NCBI GenBank assembly: GCA_021732845.1
Contig: JAKFUF010000153.1
Span: 1-47,762, forward strand
Length of the DNA: 47,762 nt
Source: Planctomycetaceae bacterium
GTDB taxonomy: Bacteria; Planctomycetota; Planctomycetia; Planctomycetales; Planctomycetaceae
Direction of reading: 5' to 3'
Both the position numbers and the translations under genes were made by a program. Numbering within the stretch: the stretch's first letter is position 1; every line of letters begins with the position of its first letter. The notes beneath the pieces were generated by a model, which was not told the origin of the DNA, did not search any database, and saw nothing but the letters and a program-made list of their open reading frames with translations. Positions 17,761 to 25,624 of this stretch are shown piece after piece.

Positions 17761-19017
17761 ATGTCCCGTTTCTCGAAAGTGCCATTCAGAGCATCGCTGC
17801 TCCGCCCTCTCGGCCTCCTCTTCGCCGCCTTCTGCCTTTGGCAAGCCATCCGCCCTTTGCCAGCCACGCCTACAAATACTGCGGGAGACTGCGTGCAGAT
17901 TGTCCAAACCGAGCGCAGCGGATCTTTCAGTTCACTGAGCAAGAAGTGTCCATTGCAGACTACACCGATCGAACGCCTCGAAACCGGGATGCGTGTCCTC
18001 GCGGAGAACCCGGAACTCATCGGCCCACACCAGCCCGACAGCGAGGTCAATCCGGAAACGTGGCGCCGAATCTGTTTGCAACTCGACAAGGCAGACGGTT
18101 CCTGTCTGGACATCGAATTGCTGCGTCCCCGTGAGTGGATCGTTGAGCAGGCGTTCTTACAGGTGCAGCCCGACGGAACCAACCATCTGCCAATAGACAA
18201 AATATCAACAATGCCTCTTGCGCTGGCGGGTGGCGACCTTCTTGCCGGCGAGCTATTGCTCGGCAAATCCATCCATCTTGATCTGCCCGAGTTTGGTGCA
18301 ACAGGCCCTGCTCGCGTCGTTTCCCTGCGGCCATGCCCCCCACTCGAAATTGCGCGTCACGCGGGGCGACGCCTGATTACGGGAACATTTCGTCATTCGG
18401 CGGGCAATGTGGTTGATTTAACCATCGCCAGCCAATCGGGTATCGATCACGTTGGAACCACAGACAATCACCCATTCTGGAGTTCGGATCGAGACTCCTT
18501 CGTTCCCGCGGGCAAGCTGCGCTCCGGGGAACATCTTCGCCAAGCAGATGGAACACTGGCGCAGCTCATTCGGATCACTCCTCGTACCGGCCCCCCAACG
18601 CCGGTCTTCAACCTCGAAATTGACGCTGAACACGCCTACTTTGTTGGCAAAGACGGCCTACTGGTGCATAATTCGTACGCATCATGGATGGCTCGAATTC
18701 AGTTCGGACAAGCCGTGCATGCGAGATTCGCAAACCATATGGAGAATTTGATCAAGAAGGCACCCGCGATCGACAACACCCTGCTTGGCAGGACTGGTGT
18801 CGACTTGCAATTCGCAAAAACAATCAGAAATCTGCGTGATGCGAACGGAAACCTCGTCGCGGGATTTCGAAATGCTGAGCTAAAGCCTGATACAGTATAT
18901 TCAATCACAAAATTCTTCGATCAGCTCGCGGCATGGCGCGGCAAAGGGCTCCGCGGAAATGTGGCTCTCTTTGTTTACGATTCTGCTGGTAATATAACTT
19001 TTCATGGAATTCACTAA
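17761..19017 (+). CDS. Hint domain plus C-terminal effector (polymorphic toxin, second part)
   Basis: A 418-residue protein: an N-terminal membrane helix (about 14-32, LLRPLGLLFAAFCLWQAI), then Hint-domain blocks TTPIERLETGMRVLAENP (about 67-84), GTTDNHPFW with the block-B histidine (about 232-240) and VFNLEIDAEHAYFVG...LLVHN ending at about residue 304, where these proteins are normally cleaved. Residues 305-418 are a separate effector domain I cannot assign. It contains GRTGVDLQF and FRNAELKP, which could be the D...ExK of a PD-(D/E)XK nuclease fold (inference). The first Hint block (CFVAGTPV) is missing and lies in the upstream gene. The stop overlaps the ATG of the immunity gene (TAATG at 19015-19019). 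The start at ATG 17761 is uncertain; GTG 17749 is possible. Confidence 0.75.
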   Translation: MSRFSKVPFRASLLRPLGLLFAAFCLWQAIRPLPATPTNTAGDCVQIVQTERSGSFSSLSKKCPLQTTPIERLETGMRVLAENPELIGPHQPDSEVNPETWRRICLQLDKADGSCLDIELLRPREWIVEQAFLQVQPDGTNHLPIDKISTMPLALAGGDLLAGELLLGKSIHLDLPEFGATGPARVVSLRPCPPLEIARHAGRRLITGTFRHSAGNVVDLTIASQSGIDHVGTTDNHPFWSSDRDSFVPAGKLRSGEHLRQADGTLAQLIRITPRTGPPTPVFNLEIDAEHAYFVGKDGLLVHNSYASWMARIQFGQAVHARFANHMENLIKKAPAIDNTLLGRTGVDLQFAKTIRNLRDANGNLVAGFRNAELKPDTVYSITKFFDQLAAWRGKGLRGNVALFVYDSAGNITFHGIH

Positions 19018-19742
19018 TGCCAACTCGTGGCGAGCGATTCTTCTTTAAAGGAGAATATCAGGAGGCGATGGAAGCATTCCTCAAAGAAGAGACACGCGAC
19101 AAGCAAGACTCTTCGCGACATGGAGCGACGTTAAACATTGCACAAGTGTTGATTTGCACAGGGAAGTTCAAGGAGGCTGAAGCAAGATTGAATGCTGATC
19201 GGGCGCAGGCCATATGGACAATGGCATGCCACCCACTCCATCTGGGCATCTCGTGCTGGTATCGTGCAAGGTATCAGGATGCGGTATCACATTTCCGGTC
19301 AGCTTTGACTTCTCAATATCAGACAGACAATGGGTTCGGGACGCATTTCGCCCTTTACTTCGCAGCAGCGCGGCGTCCAGGTGTGATCGAGATGGACGAG
19401 GTTACCCAATCGCTGATCGCCAAGCTCAATCAATGGCCCCCCCCCGTGCCGAGTGCATCACTGTACACCGCCCAATTTATTGCCGGCTTAATCGACGAAG
19501 AGAAATACCTGTCGCACGCGGCGGTCCAAACTGGAAAGTATGCCAAGTACTGGGAACATTACTATCGCGTGAAAGCCGAGTTCTATATCGGCTTGTCACG
19601 ATTCCGAAAGGGCGAGACGCAGAGGTTCCGCGAGAACATGCAGAGAGTTTCCACCGCGGTTCTAGAGCAGATCTTCATTGAGCAGCTCATCGCGCGAATG
19701 GAGATACGCCAAATTCAGTCCAAGACCGCTCGAAAATCTTGA
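19017..19742 (+). CDS. TPR-like immunity protein, copy 1 (partner of the Hint toxin)
   Basis: A 241-residue, all-helical protein with TPR-like pairs (FFFKGEYQEAMEAFLKEE, LICTGKFKEAEARLNAD, WYRARYQDAVSHFRSAL). No signal peptide or membrane segment is present, as expected of a cytoplasmic antidote. The ATG overlaps the toxin stop, the tightest coupling in the island, so it is very probably the cognate immunity protein of the effector domain just upstream. Two further full copies (23338-24057, 24462-25178) and one truncated copy (24229-24462) follow. Shared landmarks are WTMA..P.H.G.S.W.RS.Y..AV, WPPPVPSA..YTA.F and IDE..YLSH. I do not place it in a named Imm family. Confidence 0.75.
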   Translation: MPTRGERFFFKGEYQEAMEAFLKEETRDKQDSSRHGATLNIAQVLICTGKFKEAEARLNADRAQAIWTMACHPLHLGISCWYRARYQDAVSHFRSALTSQYQTDNGFGTHFALYFAAARRPGVIEMDEVTQSLIAKLNQWPPPVPSASLYTAQFIAGLIDEEKYLSHAAVQTGKYAKYWEHYYRVKAEFYIGLSRFRKGETQRFRENMQRVSTAVLEQIFIEQLIARMEIRQIQSKTARKS

Positions 19743-19933
19743 GCACCCATGTGGGCCAGATCATAGAACCTCACGTGACTTTTAGCTAGAAGTTTTCTCC
19801 ACTTCTTGTCGAACTTGAGGCGTTCAGGGCAATGGTGTCCACCATCCAACGGAGAACTCTGTTGAGGGGCTTACCCTGGAGCACACCCGGACTATCATGT
19901 CGCGGTTCACGCCACCGTTTTTCGGAGAGACGC

Positions 19934-20938
19934 ATGATTGTGGGCGACATCGTCGAATTTCCGCTCAAAGGCGGCTTTGCGTACTTGCACTTGGTGGTCA
20001 ATCATTCCGCCGGATCTGATGGATTCTCGTATGGGTGGTTTTGCCGAGTGCTGGCGGGCGACTTCAAGCGGCGGCCGAACAAAAAGCAACTGCAGGAATT
20101 GATTGGGCTGCCGGAGCAGTTCGGATGTTTCCTGTCCGACATCCACCGCTTTAAAGTCGTGGCAAATCTGCCATGTTCGAAGCAGACGGCGGCTTTTCCA
20201 CTCTGCAAGCAGCCGAACGGGCGCGCATCACGTGGCTCCGTCTGGTTTTTCTGGAATGGTACAGAACATCGGGTGGCCTACCGAATGCCTAGGGCCGCAG
20301 CCAATCTGCCCAACGCGGAGATCATTAATTCACTCGTGCTGGAGGAGCGGATTGAATCTGGCTGGTCCCCTGCCCGCGATGTTCCGGAGGAGTGCATCGA
20401 CACCACTCAGCCTGAATTTGCGTTCGAAGATTATCCACTGGCCAGCGATTTCGAGAAGGACCCGAGCCGCTATGGCGATATTTCTGGCTTTCTGGAAAGC
20501 CGTGGGTACTTCGAAGGAAACTATGGCCCTGACATTGAAGTCACAGGTCTTGGTCCTTTTGACAACATTCCGGCCAGCCGCTGGCTTGAGCAGCTCGATG
20601 TGAAGTGCCTTTGGGAGGCTGTCGGAGAAATCTTAACGCGGTTCCAGGAATGGCCTGAACGCCGTACTCAGGATTGCGCAATTGCACTCGCCGCCGCAAC
20701 ACTGCCTTTGTGTCAAGCCGGGATCTTGAAGTTTCCTGTTATAGGGGGCGCTCCCACATTGCCGACTGTCGCAGGACCGCCGCGGAGTGTCCTGAAACTC
20801 GCTCCGCTCATCGTCATTGACGTCCTCCTGCGCTCTGGCCTGAAGCGTCAGTGGCAGAAAGATCCGCGCTTCGCGAGTTGGCAGCAATCGGTCGACGCAC
20901 TGAAGACTCAGCTCTTTCAAATATCTATTGGTCGCTGA
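19934..20938 (+). CDS. Immunity-type protein with an Imm26-like N-terminus
   Basis: A 334-residue soluble protein. The N-terminus (MIVGDIVEFPLKGGFAYLHLV, then an aromatic FSYGWFCRVLAG and, about 100 residues in, SVWFFWNGTEHRVAYRMP) follows the Imm26 pattern of a VGDI..iPL.dG.faY start. The C-terminal half has features I do not recognise, including a helical segment with GEILTRFQEWPERRTQDCAIALAAATLPL. The ATG at 19934 has GGAGAG eight bases upstream. It follows the toxin-immunity pair on the same strand with no toxin of its own, so it is best read as an orphan immunity gene. The Imm26 assignment is tentative. Confidence 0.5.
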   Translation: MIVGDIVEFPLKGGFAYLHLVVNHSAGSDGFSYGWFCRVLAGDFKRRPNKKQLQELIGLPEQFGCFLSDIHRFKVVANLPCSKQTAAFPLCKQPNGRASRGSVWFFWNGTEHRVAYRMPRAAANLPNAEIINSLVLEERIESGWSPARDVPEECIDTTQPEFAFEDYPLASDFEKDPSRYGDISGFLESRGYFEGNYGPDIEVTGLGPFDNIPASRWLEQLDVKCLWEAVGEILTRFQEWPERRTQDCAIALAAATLPLCQAGILKFPVIGGAPTLPTVAGPPRSVLKLAPLIVIDVLLRSGLKRQWQKDPRFASWQQSVDALKTQLFQISIGR

Positions 20939-21088
20939 TTCCTGGGTCAACCACATTACTTCCGCAGCAGTAGGTTCCAATCGGGCTCGGCTGCAAGTCC
21001 ATTGCGTGCTCCCTTGCGCTCCGCGGAGCGGTCCCTACTGCTGCTGGCGACGAATCCTTGGCAGCTTGTTTGGGGGATACGAGGCGTT

Positions 21089-22000
21089 ATGAGCAGTCCT
21101 CGGCCAAATTACAGTGTGGAGTATCACATCGCTCAAATCGCCTATTTCGATGACAACCAACAGTTGCCGCCGGGGTGCGATTATTTTCAGATCTGGTCTG
21201 GGCTCACGTGCTTCGGTAAACAACGGATGTCTGGACGATTTCTGCGATCCTCAGAACTCGACTCTGCCCTGCCCGCCGAACTGGCGTCGTACATGAAAAT
21301 GAAGCGGTTTGAGTTGGGCCATCCCGATGCCTTCGAATCGACAAGGAGTCCAGGTGGTGAAATTGTTTTGGGAGGAGGGATCTGCCAAAACTCCGGTGCC
21401 TTGAGGCCCACTCAGGACTGCGATCTGTATCTCACGCTGGGCGGCGCATCGCATTGTCGGCACGGTTCCACACTCCCATTCTTTCAATTGGCGATATCCA
21501 ATGAATGGGCGCGTGCCGTCGGCATGGAAAGCATGCTGGTTCTGTTGAAGAAGAATTTTGAGATCCTCGACCATTCGCGGCCAACTTATGGGTTCGTCGA
21601 CATTGCAACGCCCGAGGAGACGTTCGCGGGCTGCGCCTATACATCCCCTTGGTACGCGAGACTTCCCTTGCACCGCTATGAGCAAGGACGATGGATTGAG
21701 TCTACGACGAATAAGCGGGACGAGGCCCGGAATGTGTTTTGGGGGAACTATTTCGGCACACGGCTACTGGCGAAAGTTGGAGGCCGTGAACAGTTCCTCC
21801 AAGGGTGTCGTGAAGCCACTCGCTTAATCGACGGGACTGTTTCATCCCTGATTTGGGAATTTGAGAACGGAGTGTTCATCGGCCTGTCCAAGAATCCGCT
21901 GAATTGCCGGCCTGGTGAGATTTTGGATGTCACCGACATGGTCAATTCCGAGTGGCTTCTTGGAGTACTGACAAAGCATCATGCGCTGTTGGGCGGTTAA
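21089..22000 (+). CDS. Immunity-type protein resembling DUF3396 (type VI immunity) proteins
   Basis: A 303-residue soluble protein. The segment NVFWGNYFGTRLLAKVGGREQF near residue 225 resembles the WGn.Lg...v..lGG core of the DUF3396/Imm52-type immunity families, and the length fits. The N-terminus has HIAQIAYFDDNQQLPPGCDY. No membrane segment or signal peptide. The ATG at 21089 follows a purine-rich GGGGGATACGAGG. A 10-bp inverted repeat (CAGCAGTAGG near 20959 and its complement near 21032) sits in the 150-base gap before the gene and may be a hairpin. As with its neighbours there is no adjacent toxin. Family placement is from motif memory only. Confidence 0.45.
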   Translation: MSSPRPNYSVEYHIAQIAYFDDNQQLPPGCDYFQIWSGLTCFGKQRMSGRFLRSSELDSALPAELASYMKMKRFELGHPDAFESTRSPGGEIVLGGGICQNSGALRPTQDCDLYLTLGGASHCRHGSTLPFFQLAISNEWARAVGMESMLVLLKKNFEILDHSRPTYGFVDIATPEETFAGCAYTSPWYARLPLHRYEQGRWIESTTNKRDEARNVFWGNYFGTRLLAKVGGREQFLQGCREATRLIDGTVSSLIWEFENGVFIGLSKNPLNCRPGEILDVTDMVNSEWLLGVLTKHHALLGG

Positions 22001-22071
22001 GCACTCATGCACCACTCCGCGACAGGATTCGTTCTGGCGATTTGCCATTGAACTGAGGCACAGGTGATTTC

Positions 22072-22539
22072 ATGGATGGTTCCGCACACTTCCCAATTGT
22101 TCGGCAAAAAATGTCGCAAAAAGACTGGGGCGTTGCGTGGAGCGGAAATGATCATCCACTGCCGAAAGGACGGACTGACGGCTGGAACCCTGACGAGATC
22201 GCGGTTGTCCAAAATCATTTGGGAGAACGTGATCTTCTCCAAGATTACATACAGTCTCGATACATCGTGTCGTTGAAATTCCAGGAGCTTCTCAGCACAT
22301 GTGTGCCGGATCTGGTCCAGTTCCTGCCATTGCGCCTGCAACTGGTTGACGGGAGCCTCGAATGGCGAGGCTTTGCCATCGCACATTTCCTGTCATGGAT
22401 TCCATTGCATGTTGCGGAAGCCAACGGTCGAGCTTTCGACATCTTTCGAACACCAGACTTCGCCGACAATTTTCGAATCACATCGGCGCTGAAAGTGGAA
22501 ATTCGTAAGGCGAAACTTAAGGGCATCGAATTCACTTGA
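22072..22539 (+). CDS. Imm11-family (DUF1629) immunity protein
   Basis: A 155-residue soluble protein. The pattern is that of Imm11: YIVSLKFQELLSTC, then QFLPLRLQL, a middle segment with IAHFLSWIPLHVAEANGRAFD, IFRTPDFADNFRIT, and the closing VEIRKAKLKGIEFT, where family members usually end with a T/KG.EF motif. The ATG at 22072 follows AGGTG at seven bases; an internal ATG at 22111 is an alternative. It lies 22 bases before a second Imm11-like gene, so the two form a pair. Imm11 proteins protect against varied toxins in polymorphic toxin systems; the target here is unknown. Confidence 0.65.
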   Translation: MDGSAHFPIVRQKMSQKDWGVAWSGNDHPLPKGRTDGWNPDEIAVVQNHLGERDLLQDYIQSRYIVSLKFQELLSTCVPDLVQFLPLRLQLVDGSLEWRGFAIAHFLSWIPLHVAEANGRAFDIFRTPDFADNFRITSALKVEIRKAKLKGIEFT

Positions 22540-22560
22540 CAAGCCGGCACAAGGCGCAAC

Positions 22561-23163
22561 ATGGCGACGACATTCTTTACGTTGGTCAATCCAAGCCGAA
22601 GGCGCTTTGGCACGCCCCAGTGGCTCATTCGGTTCCCACCGTGGTTTCACAGGGACTTCGACATGGACGCTGGCGGGTTGTTGAGAGATCTCTGGAACCC
22701 GCTCGCATATGCATTCTCAACGCCTGCGATGCCGGAAAATCCCGTCGAAAAGCGAGATTTTCCCGCAGTCGTTGGTGACTGGCTGGCGTGCTCGAGGTCG
22801 ATGGCGGACACAATCACTTCAGTGGCACCGGATTCTATCGAATTTCTCCCCTTTCGGACGCGCACTTCGATTGGGACTGATCAAACAGACGCGTATTCGG
22901 TCATGCACTTCACGACATGGTGCAGTGCCATTGACAGGAAAGCGTCACGACTGGCAGCGGGTGAAACAAAATTTCGCCGAATCGCCGGTTTCACCAGAGA
23001 TTTTTTGCTGGACCATGTTGTCCTTTCCCGCAAAAAGCTGACCAGGCCGATCTGCCGTGTCATCGGATGGTCTCCGTATTACCTCTTCCGCGAAGACATT
23101 GTTGACCTTCTGCGACGGAGAGGATTTACGGGGCTGGAATTTGATCCAGTGGAGTGCTTGTGA
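22561..23163 (+). CDS. Imm11-like immunity protein, second and divergent
   Basis: A 200-residue soluble protein with the same order of elements as its upstream neighbour but low identity: DSIEFLPFRTRTS, YSVMHFTTWCSAIDRKASRL, FLLDHVVLSRKKLTRPICRVIGWSPYYLFREDIVDLLRRRGFTGLEFDP. The closing FTGLEF is the usual Imm11 end. The ATG at 22561 follows AAGGCG. Two divergent Imm11-like genes side by side suggest independent acquisition or an old duplication. The 174 bases from here to the next gene hold no clear gene. Confidence 0.6.
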   Translation: MATTFFTLVNPSRRRFGTPQWLIRFPPWFHRDFDMDAGGLLRDLWNPLAYAFSTPAMPENPVEKRDFPAVVGDWLACSRSMADTITSVAPDSIEFLPFRTRTSIGTDQTDAYSVMHFTTWCSAIDRKASRLAAGETKFRRIAGFTRDFLLDHVVLSRKKLTRPICRVIGWSPYYLFREDIVDLLRRRGFTGLEFDPVECL

Positions 23164-23337
23164 GAGCGCGAGACTTGGAGGAGATCGGCTGCGGGATATC
23201 ACCCAGCGCCGACACTTTCATCGGCCTCGCGGCACTCGACTCCAAAAATCCACCCTGGTGAAGCATCACTGCCGATGTGTGTTTACGCGTTCATTGCTGC
23301 AGTCGCGTTTCGATATTTGGCACGATATTCTCTATTG

Positions 23338-24057
23338 ATGCTCACAAAACGCGAACGCTTGCTATTAAACGGGAAGTATGCAGAAGCACTGCAAGCATTT
23401 CTCAAGGAGGACGCAAATGATAGGAATGACGACACCCGCATCGGTGCGACACTTGGAGCTGCGCAGACGCTGATGTGTATGGGACGCTACAAAGAGGCTG
23501 AAGACCGCGTGCGACGTGACATGGCAGTCGCGACATGGACGATGGCAGACCACCCAACTCACATCGGCCTTTCATATTGGTATCGTTCGGAGTACAAGTC
23601 CGCGGTCGCCTGTTTTCGCGAAGCCCTGCGATCCCAGTATCAATCATCCGCAGGGTTCGGCGCGCATTTCTCGCTGTATTTTGCGGCAGTCCAGCGACCC
23701 GAGTTCATTTCTATTGCAGAGGTGGAAGAACTGATTGCGAAGAAATTGGCACACTGGCCACCACCAGTACCGAGTGCGCCGATGTATACGGCGAAATTTC
23801 TTCTTCGACAGATCGATGAAGTGGAATACCTTTCACATGCGACGGACGGAAGCGGAAAGTATGCCAGAGCCCTGGAACAATACTATCGCTGCATGGCACA
23901 TTTCTACGTCGGGATTTCGCGACTTCGCGACGGTGATAGAAATGATTTTGAGCAGTGCATGCACAAAGTCTCAGCGAGCAAGGTCAACGAAATTCTTGTA
24001 GAAATCATCATGGCGCGACTCGAATTGCTCAAGGTCGGCTCTCAATCGATACAGTGA
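23338..24057 (+). CDS. TPR-like immunity protein, copy 2
   Basis: A 239-residue paralogue of copy 1 (19017-19742). Collinear landmarks include LLLNGKYAEALQAFLKED, LMCMGRYKEAEDRV, WTMADHPTHIGLSYWYRSE, WPPPVPSAPMYTAKF and IDEVEYLSHA. The ATG at 23338 aligns with the starts of the other copies; an upstream in-frame extension from 23275 does not. The ATG overlaps a TGA (TGATG) closing another frame that ends RFDIWHDILY, which could be the last trace of a lost toxin but is too short to prove. It has no toxin of its own and may protect against related effectors of neighbouring strains. Confidence 0.7.
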   Translation: MLTKRERLLLNGKYAEALQAFLKEDANDRNDDTRIGATLGAAQTLMCMGRYKEAEDRVRRDMAVATWTMADHPTHIGLSYWYRSEYKSAVACFREALRSQYQSSAGFGAHFSLYFAAVQRPEFISIAEVEELIAKKLAHWPPPVPSAPMYTAKFLLRQIDEVEYLSHATDGSGKYARALEQYYRCMAHFYVGISRLRDGDRNDFEQCMHKVSASKVNEILVEIIMARLELLKVGSQSIQ

Positions 24058-24136
24058 TTATTAATAGGAACTTCACGGCGACATCGTCGAAGCTTCTGAA
24101 CGGCCTTGCGTGCCATACTCGTGGTCAATCACCTGA

Positions 24137-24228
24137 ACTCTCAAGAGCTCAAGCGCAACCAAAGAGTTGTTGACTGTCGGCTATCCAGGCCATGATGAGG
24201 GAATAATACGAATTCATGGAAGTCACGA
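24137..24228 (+). pseudogene. Vestigial toxin C-terminal tail
   Basis: In the frame that would overlap the following immunity ATG, 24137-24226 is open and ends GIIRIHGSH, aligning with the end of the intact effector (GNITFHGIH). Where the intact toxin has TAA overlapping ATG, this copy has GAA, and no toxin body precedes it. The DNA around the junction (TTCATGGAA.TCAC.AATG) matches that at 19000-19019. This is read as the remnant of a deleted toxin module; only the last dozen residues support homology. Confidence 0.45.
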
Positions 24229-24462
24229 ATGGCAACTCGTGGTGAGCGATTCTTCTTTCATGCAAAGTATGACAAGGCGATGGAGGTCTTTCTCAAAGAA
24301 GAGGCGCGCGACAAGCAGGACTCTTCACGACATGGAGTGACGCTGAACATTGCCCAAGTCTTGATTTGCACAGGCAGGTTCAAAGAGGCCCTCGACGTCA
24401 CATTCATTAATGCCACTCTGTGGCCCAATGATGGAAATGTTACCTTTCATGGAATCCATTAA
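24229..24462 (+). pseudogene. Truncated immunity copy fused to a toxin tail
   Basis: A 77-residue chimera. Residues 1-54 (MATRGERFFFHAKYDKAMEV to LICTGRFKEA) are nearly the N-terminus of immunity copy 1. The rest (ending NDGNVTFHGIH) is the end of the effector domain (compare AGNITFHGIH). Its TAA overlaps the next immunity ATG (TAATG at 24460-24464), exactly as at the intact toxin-immunity junction. So a deletion joined the first quarter of one immunity gene to the last ~20 codons of a second toxin gene. It is probably inactive, although the frame is intact and a peptide may be made. Confidence 0.7.
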
Positions 24463-25178
24463 TGCCAACCAAGGGCGAGCGCCTCTTTATGAAGGGACAG
24501 TATGCCGAAGCTCTGGAGGCATTCCTGAAGGCGGACGCGCGTGACACCCAGGATGATTCGCGAATTGGCGCGACGATTGGTGTCGCACAGGTCATGATTT
24601 GCACGGGGAGATTCAAAGAAGCTGAAAAACGTTTGAAGTCTGACATGTCGAAGGCGACATGGACCATGGCTCGGCATCCTATCCACCTCGGTATTTCATG
24701 TTGGTTTCGCTCGCGATACCAAGATGCGGTGACATACTTTCGGAATTCTCTCAAGTCGCAATACCAAACTGATGGTGGTTTTGGATCGCATTTCGTGCTG
24801 TACTACGCAGCGGCCAAGCGGCCGGAGGCCATCGAGCTCGCCGAAGTTCAAGAATTGATCCTGCAGAAGCTGAAAAAGTGGCCGCCCCCAGTACCAAGTG
24901 CGTCGCTATACACGGCGCAGTTTGTCAATGGGCTCATTGACGAAGAGGAGTACCTTTCACACTCAGGTGTCCAGGAGGGCCGATATGCGGACTACTGGGA
25001 ACGGCAGTATCTGGCTAAAGCGGCATTTTATCTTGGTCTGGCCAGGCTCAGACAGAACAACAAGAAGGCCTTCCAGAGCGCCATGGAGCGCGTTTCTACG
25101 GAGATGCTGAACGAAATCTTCACGGAACAGTTGATTGCCCGCCTTGAGACGCAGCGATTCGAAAGCACGCAGCAATAA
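24462..25178 (+). CDS. TPR-like immunity protein, copy 3
   Basis: A 238-residue full-length paralogue of copies 1 and 2 (LFMKGQYAEALEAFLKADAR, WTMARHPIHLGISCWFRSRYQDAV, WPPPVPSASLYTAQF, IDEEEYLSHSGVQEGRYADYWE). By eye it is closer to copy 1 than to copy 2. Its ATG overlaps the stop of the chimera, the relic of a second toxin-immunity junction. A cytoplasmic helical protein, presumably the antidote of the toxin whose body has been deleted. Confidence 0.72.
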   Translation: MPTKGERLFMKGQYAEALEAFLKADARDTQDDSRIGATIGVAQVMICTGRFKEAEKRLKSDMSKATWTMARHPIHLGISCWFRSRYQDAVTYFRNSLKSQYQTDGGFGSHFVLYYAAAKRPEAIELAEVQELILQKLKKWPPPVPSASLYTAQFVNGLIDEEEYLSHSGVQEGRYADYWERQYLAKAAFYLGLARLRQNNKKAFQSAMERVSTEMLNEIFTEQLIARLETQRFESTQQ

Positions 25179-25219
25179 ATGCAGATATCGGCATGCTCGA
25201 GCCGTAAAGATCGAAGTTG

Positions 25220-25624
25220 ATGGAGGGTGAAGTGTATCTGAATGAAATGCAGGCCGCCGCCGACAACGAGATTGTCGAACGGTTCAAAGGCGGCTTTGTC
25301 GCGCGGTTGATGCGCAACTGCCACTGCGTCACCGGGCCATACTCGCGAATCATATGGCGTCAGGTCGCTACTCGGGATGTCACCAAACTCTTTATCGAAT
25401 TCTCAGATCATCATCAGAAGCCGGGCGAACACGAGCGACTGGCAACATTGGCCATCCGCTGGCCGTTTGACTTTGCCTTCTTCATCACGTCCGATGAGGC
25501 CTCGGCCGTCCACCGCGAACCGCACCGGAGCATGACCGCCGTCGGGGCGAGTTCAAGCGGCTTCCGACACGTGTCACTTATCTGCCGCGTCTTCACGTCG
25601 CCTTGCGCATGTCGGCAACGTTGA
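25220..25624 (+). CDS. Hypothetical protein, probably decaying
   Basis: An open frame of 134 residues with a protein-like core (FIEFSDHHQKPGEHERLATL, IRWPFDFAFFITSDEAS) that I do not recognise. The start is uncertain: ATG 25220, GTG 25232 (after GGAGGGTGAA) or ATG 25247. The last ten codons run antisense into the end of the beta-helix gene, which suggests the natural C-terminus was lost. It closes the immunity island and may be a remnant of another immunity or toxin gene. Confidence 0.35.
   Translation: MEGEVYLNEMQAAADNEIVERFKGGFVARLMRNCHCVTGPYSRIIWRQVATRDVTKLFIEFSDHHQKPGEHERLATLAIRWPFDFAFFITSDEASAVHREPHRSMTAVGASSSGFRHVSLICRVFTSPCACRQR

Noticed and set aside
19786-20001. Minus-strand frame that looked faintly like a transposase end (NRVLRWMVDTIALNASSSTR)
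   Set aside because: No catalytic motif, no terminal repeats and no partner frame; it overlaps the start of the Imm26-like gene.
23275-23337. Upstream extension of immunity copy 2 as a hydrophobic leader (MCVYAFIAAVAFRYLARYSLL)
   Set aside because: It could look like a signal anchor, but the other copies start at the position matching 23338 and have no leader.
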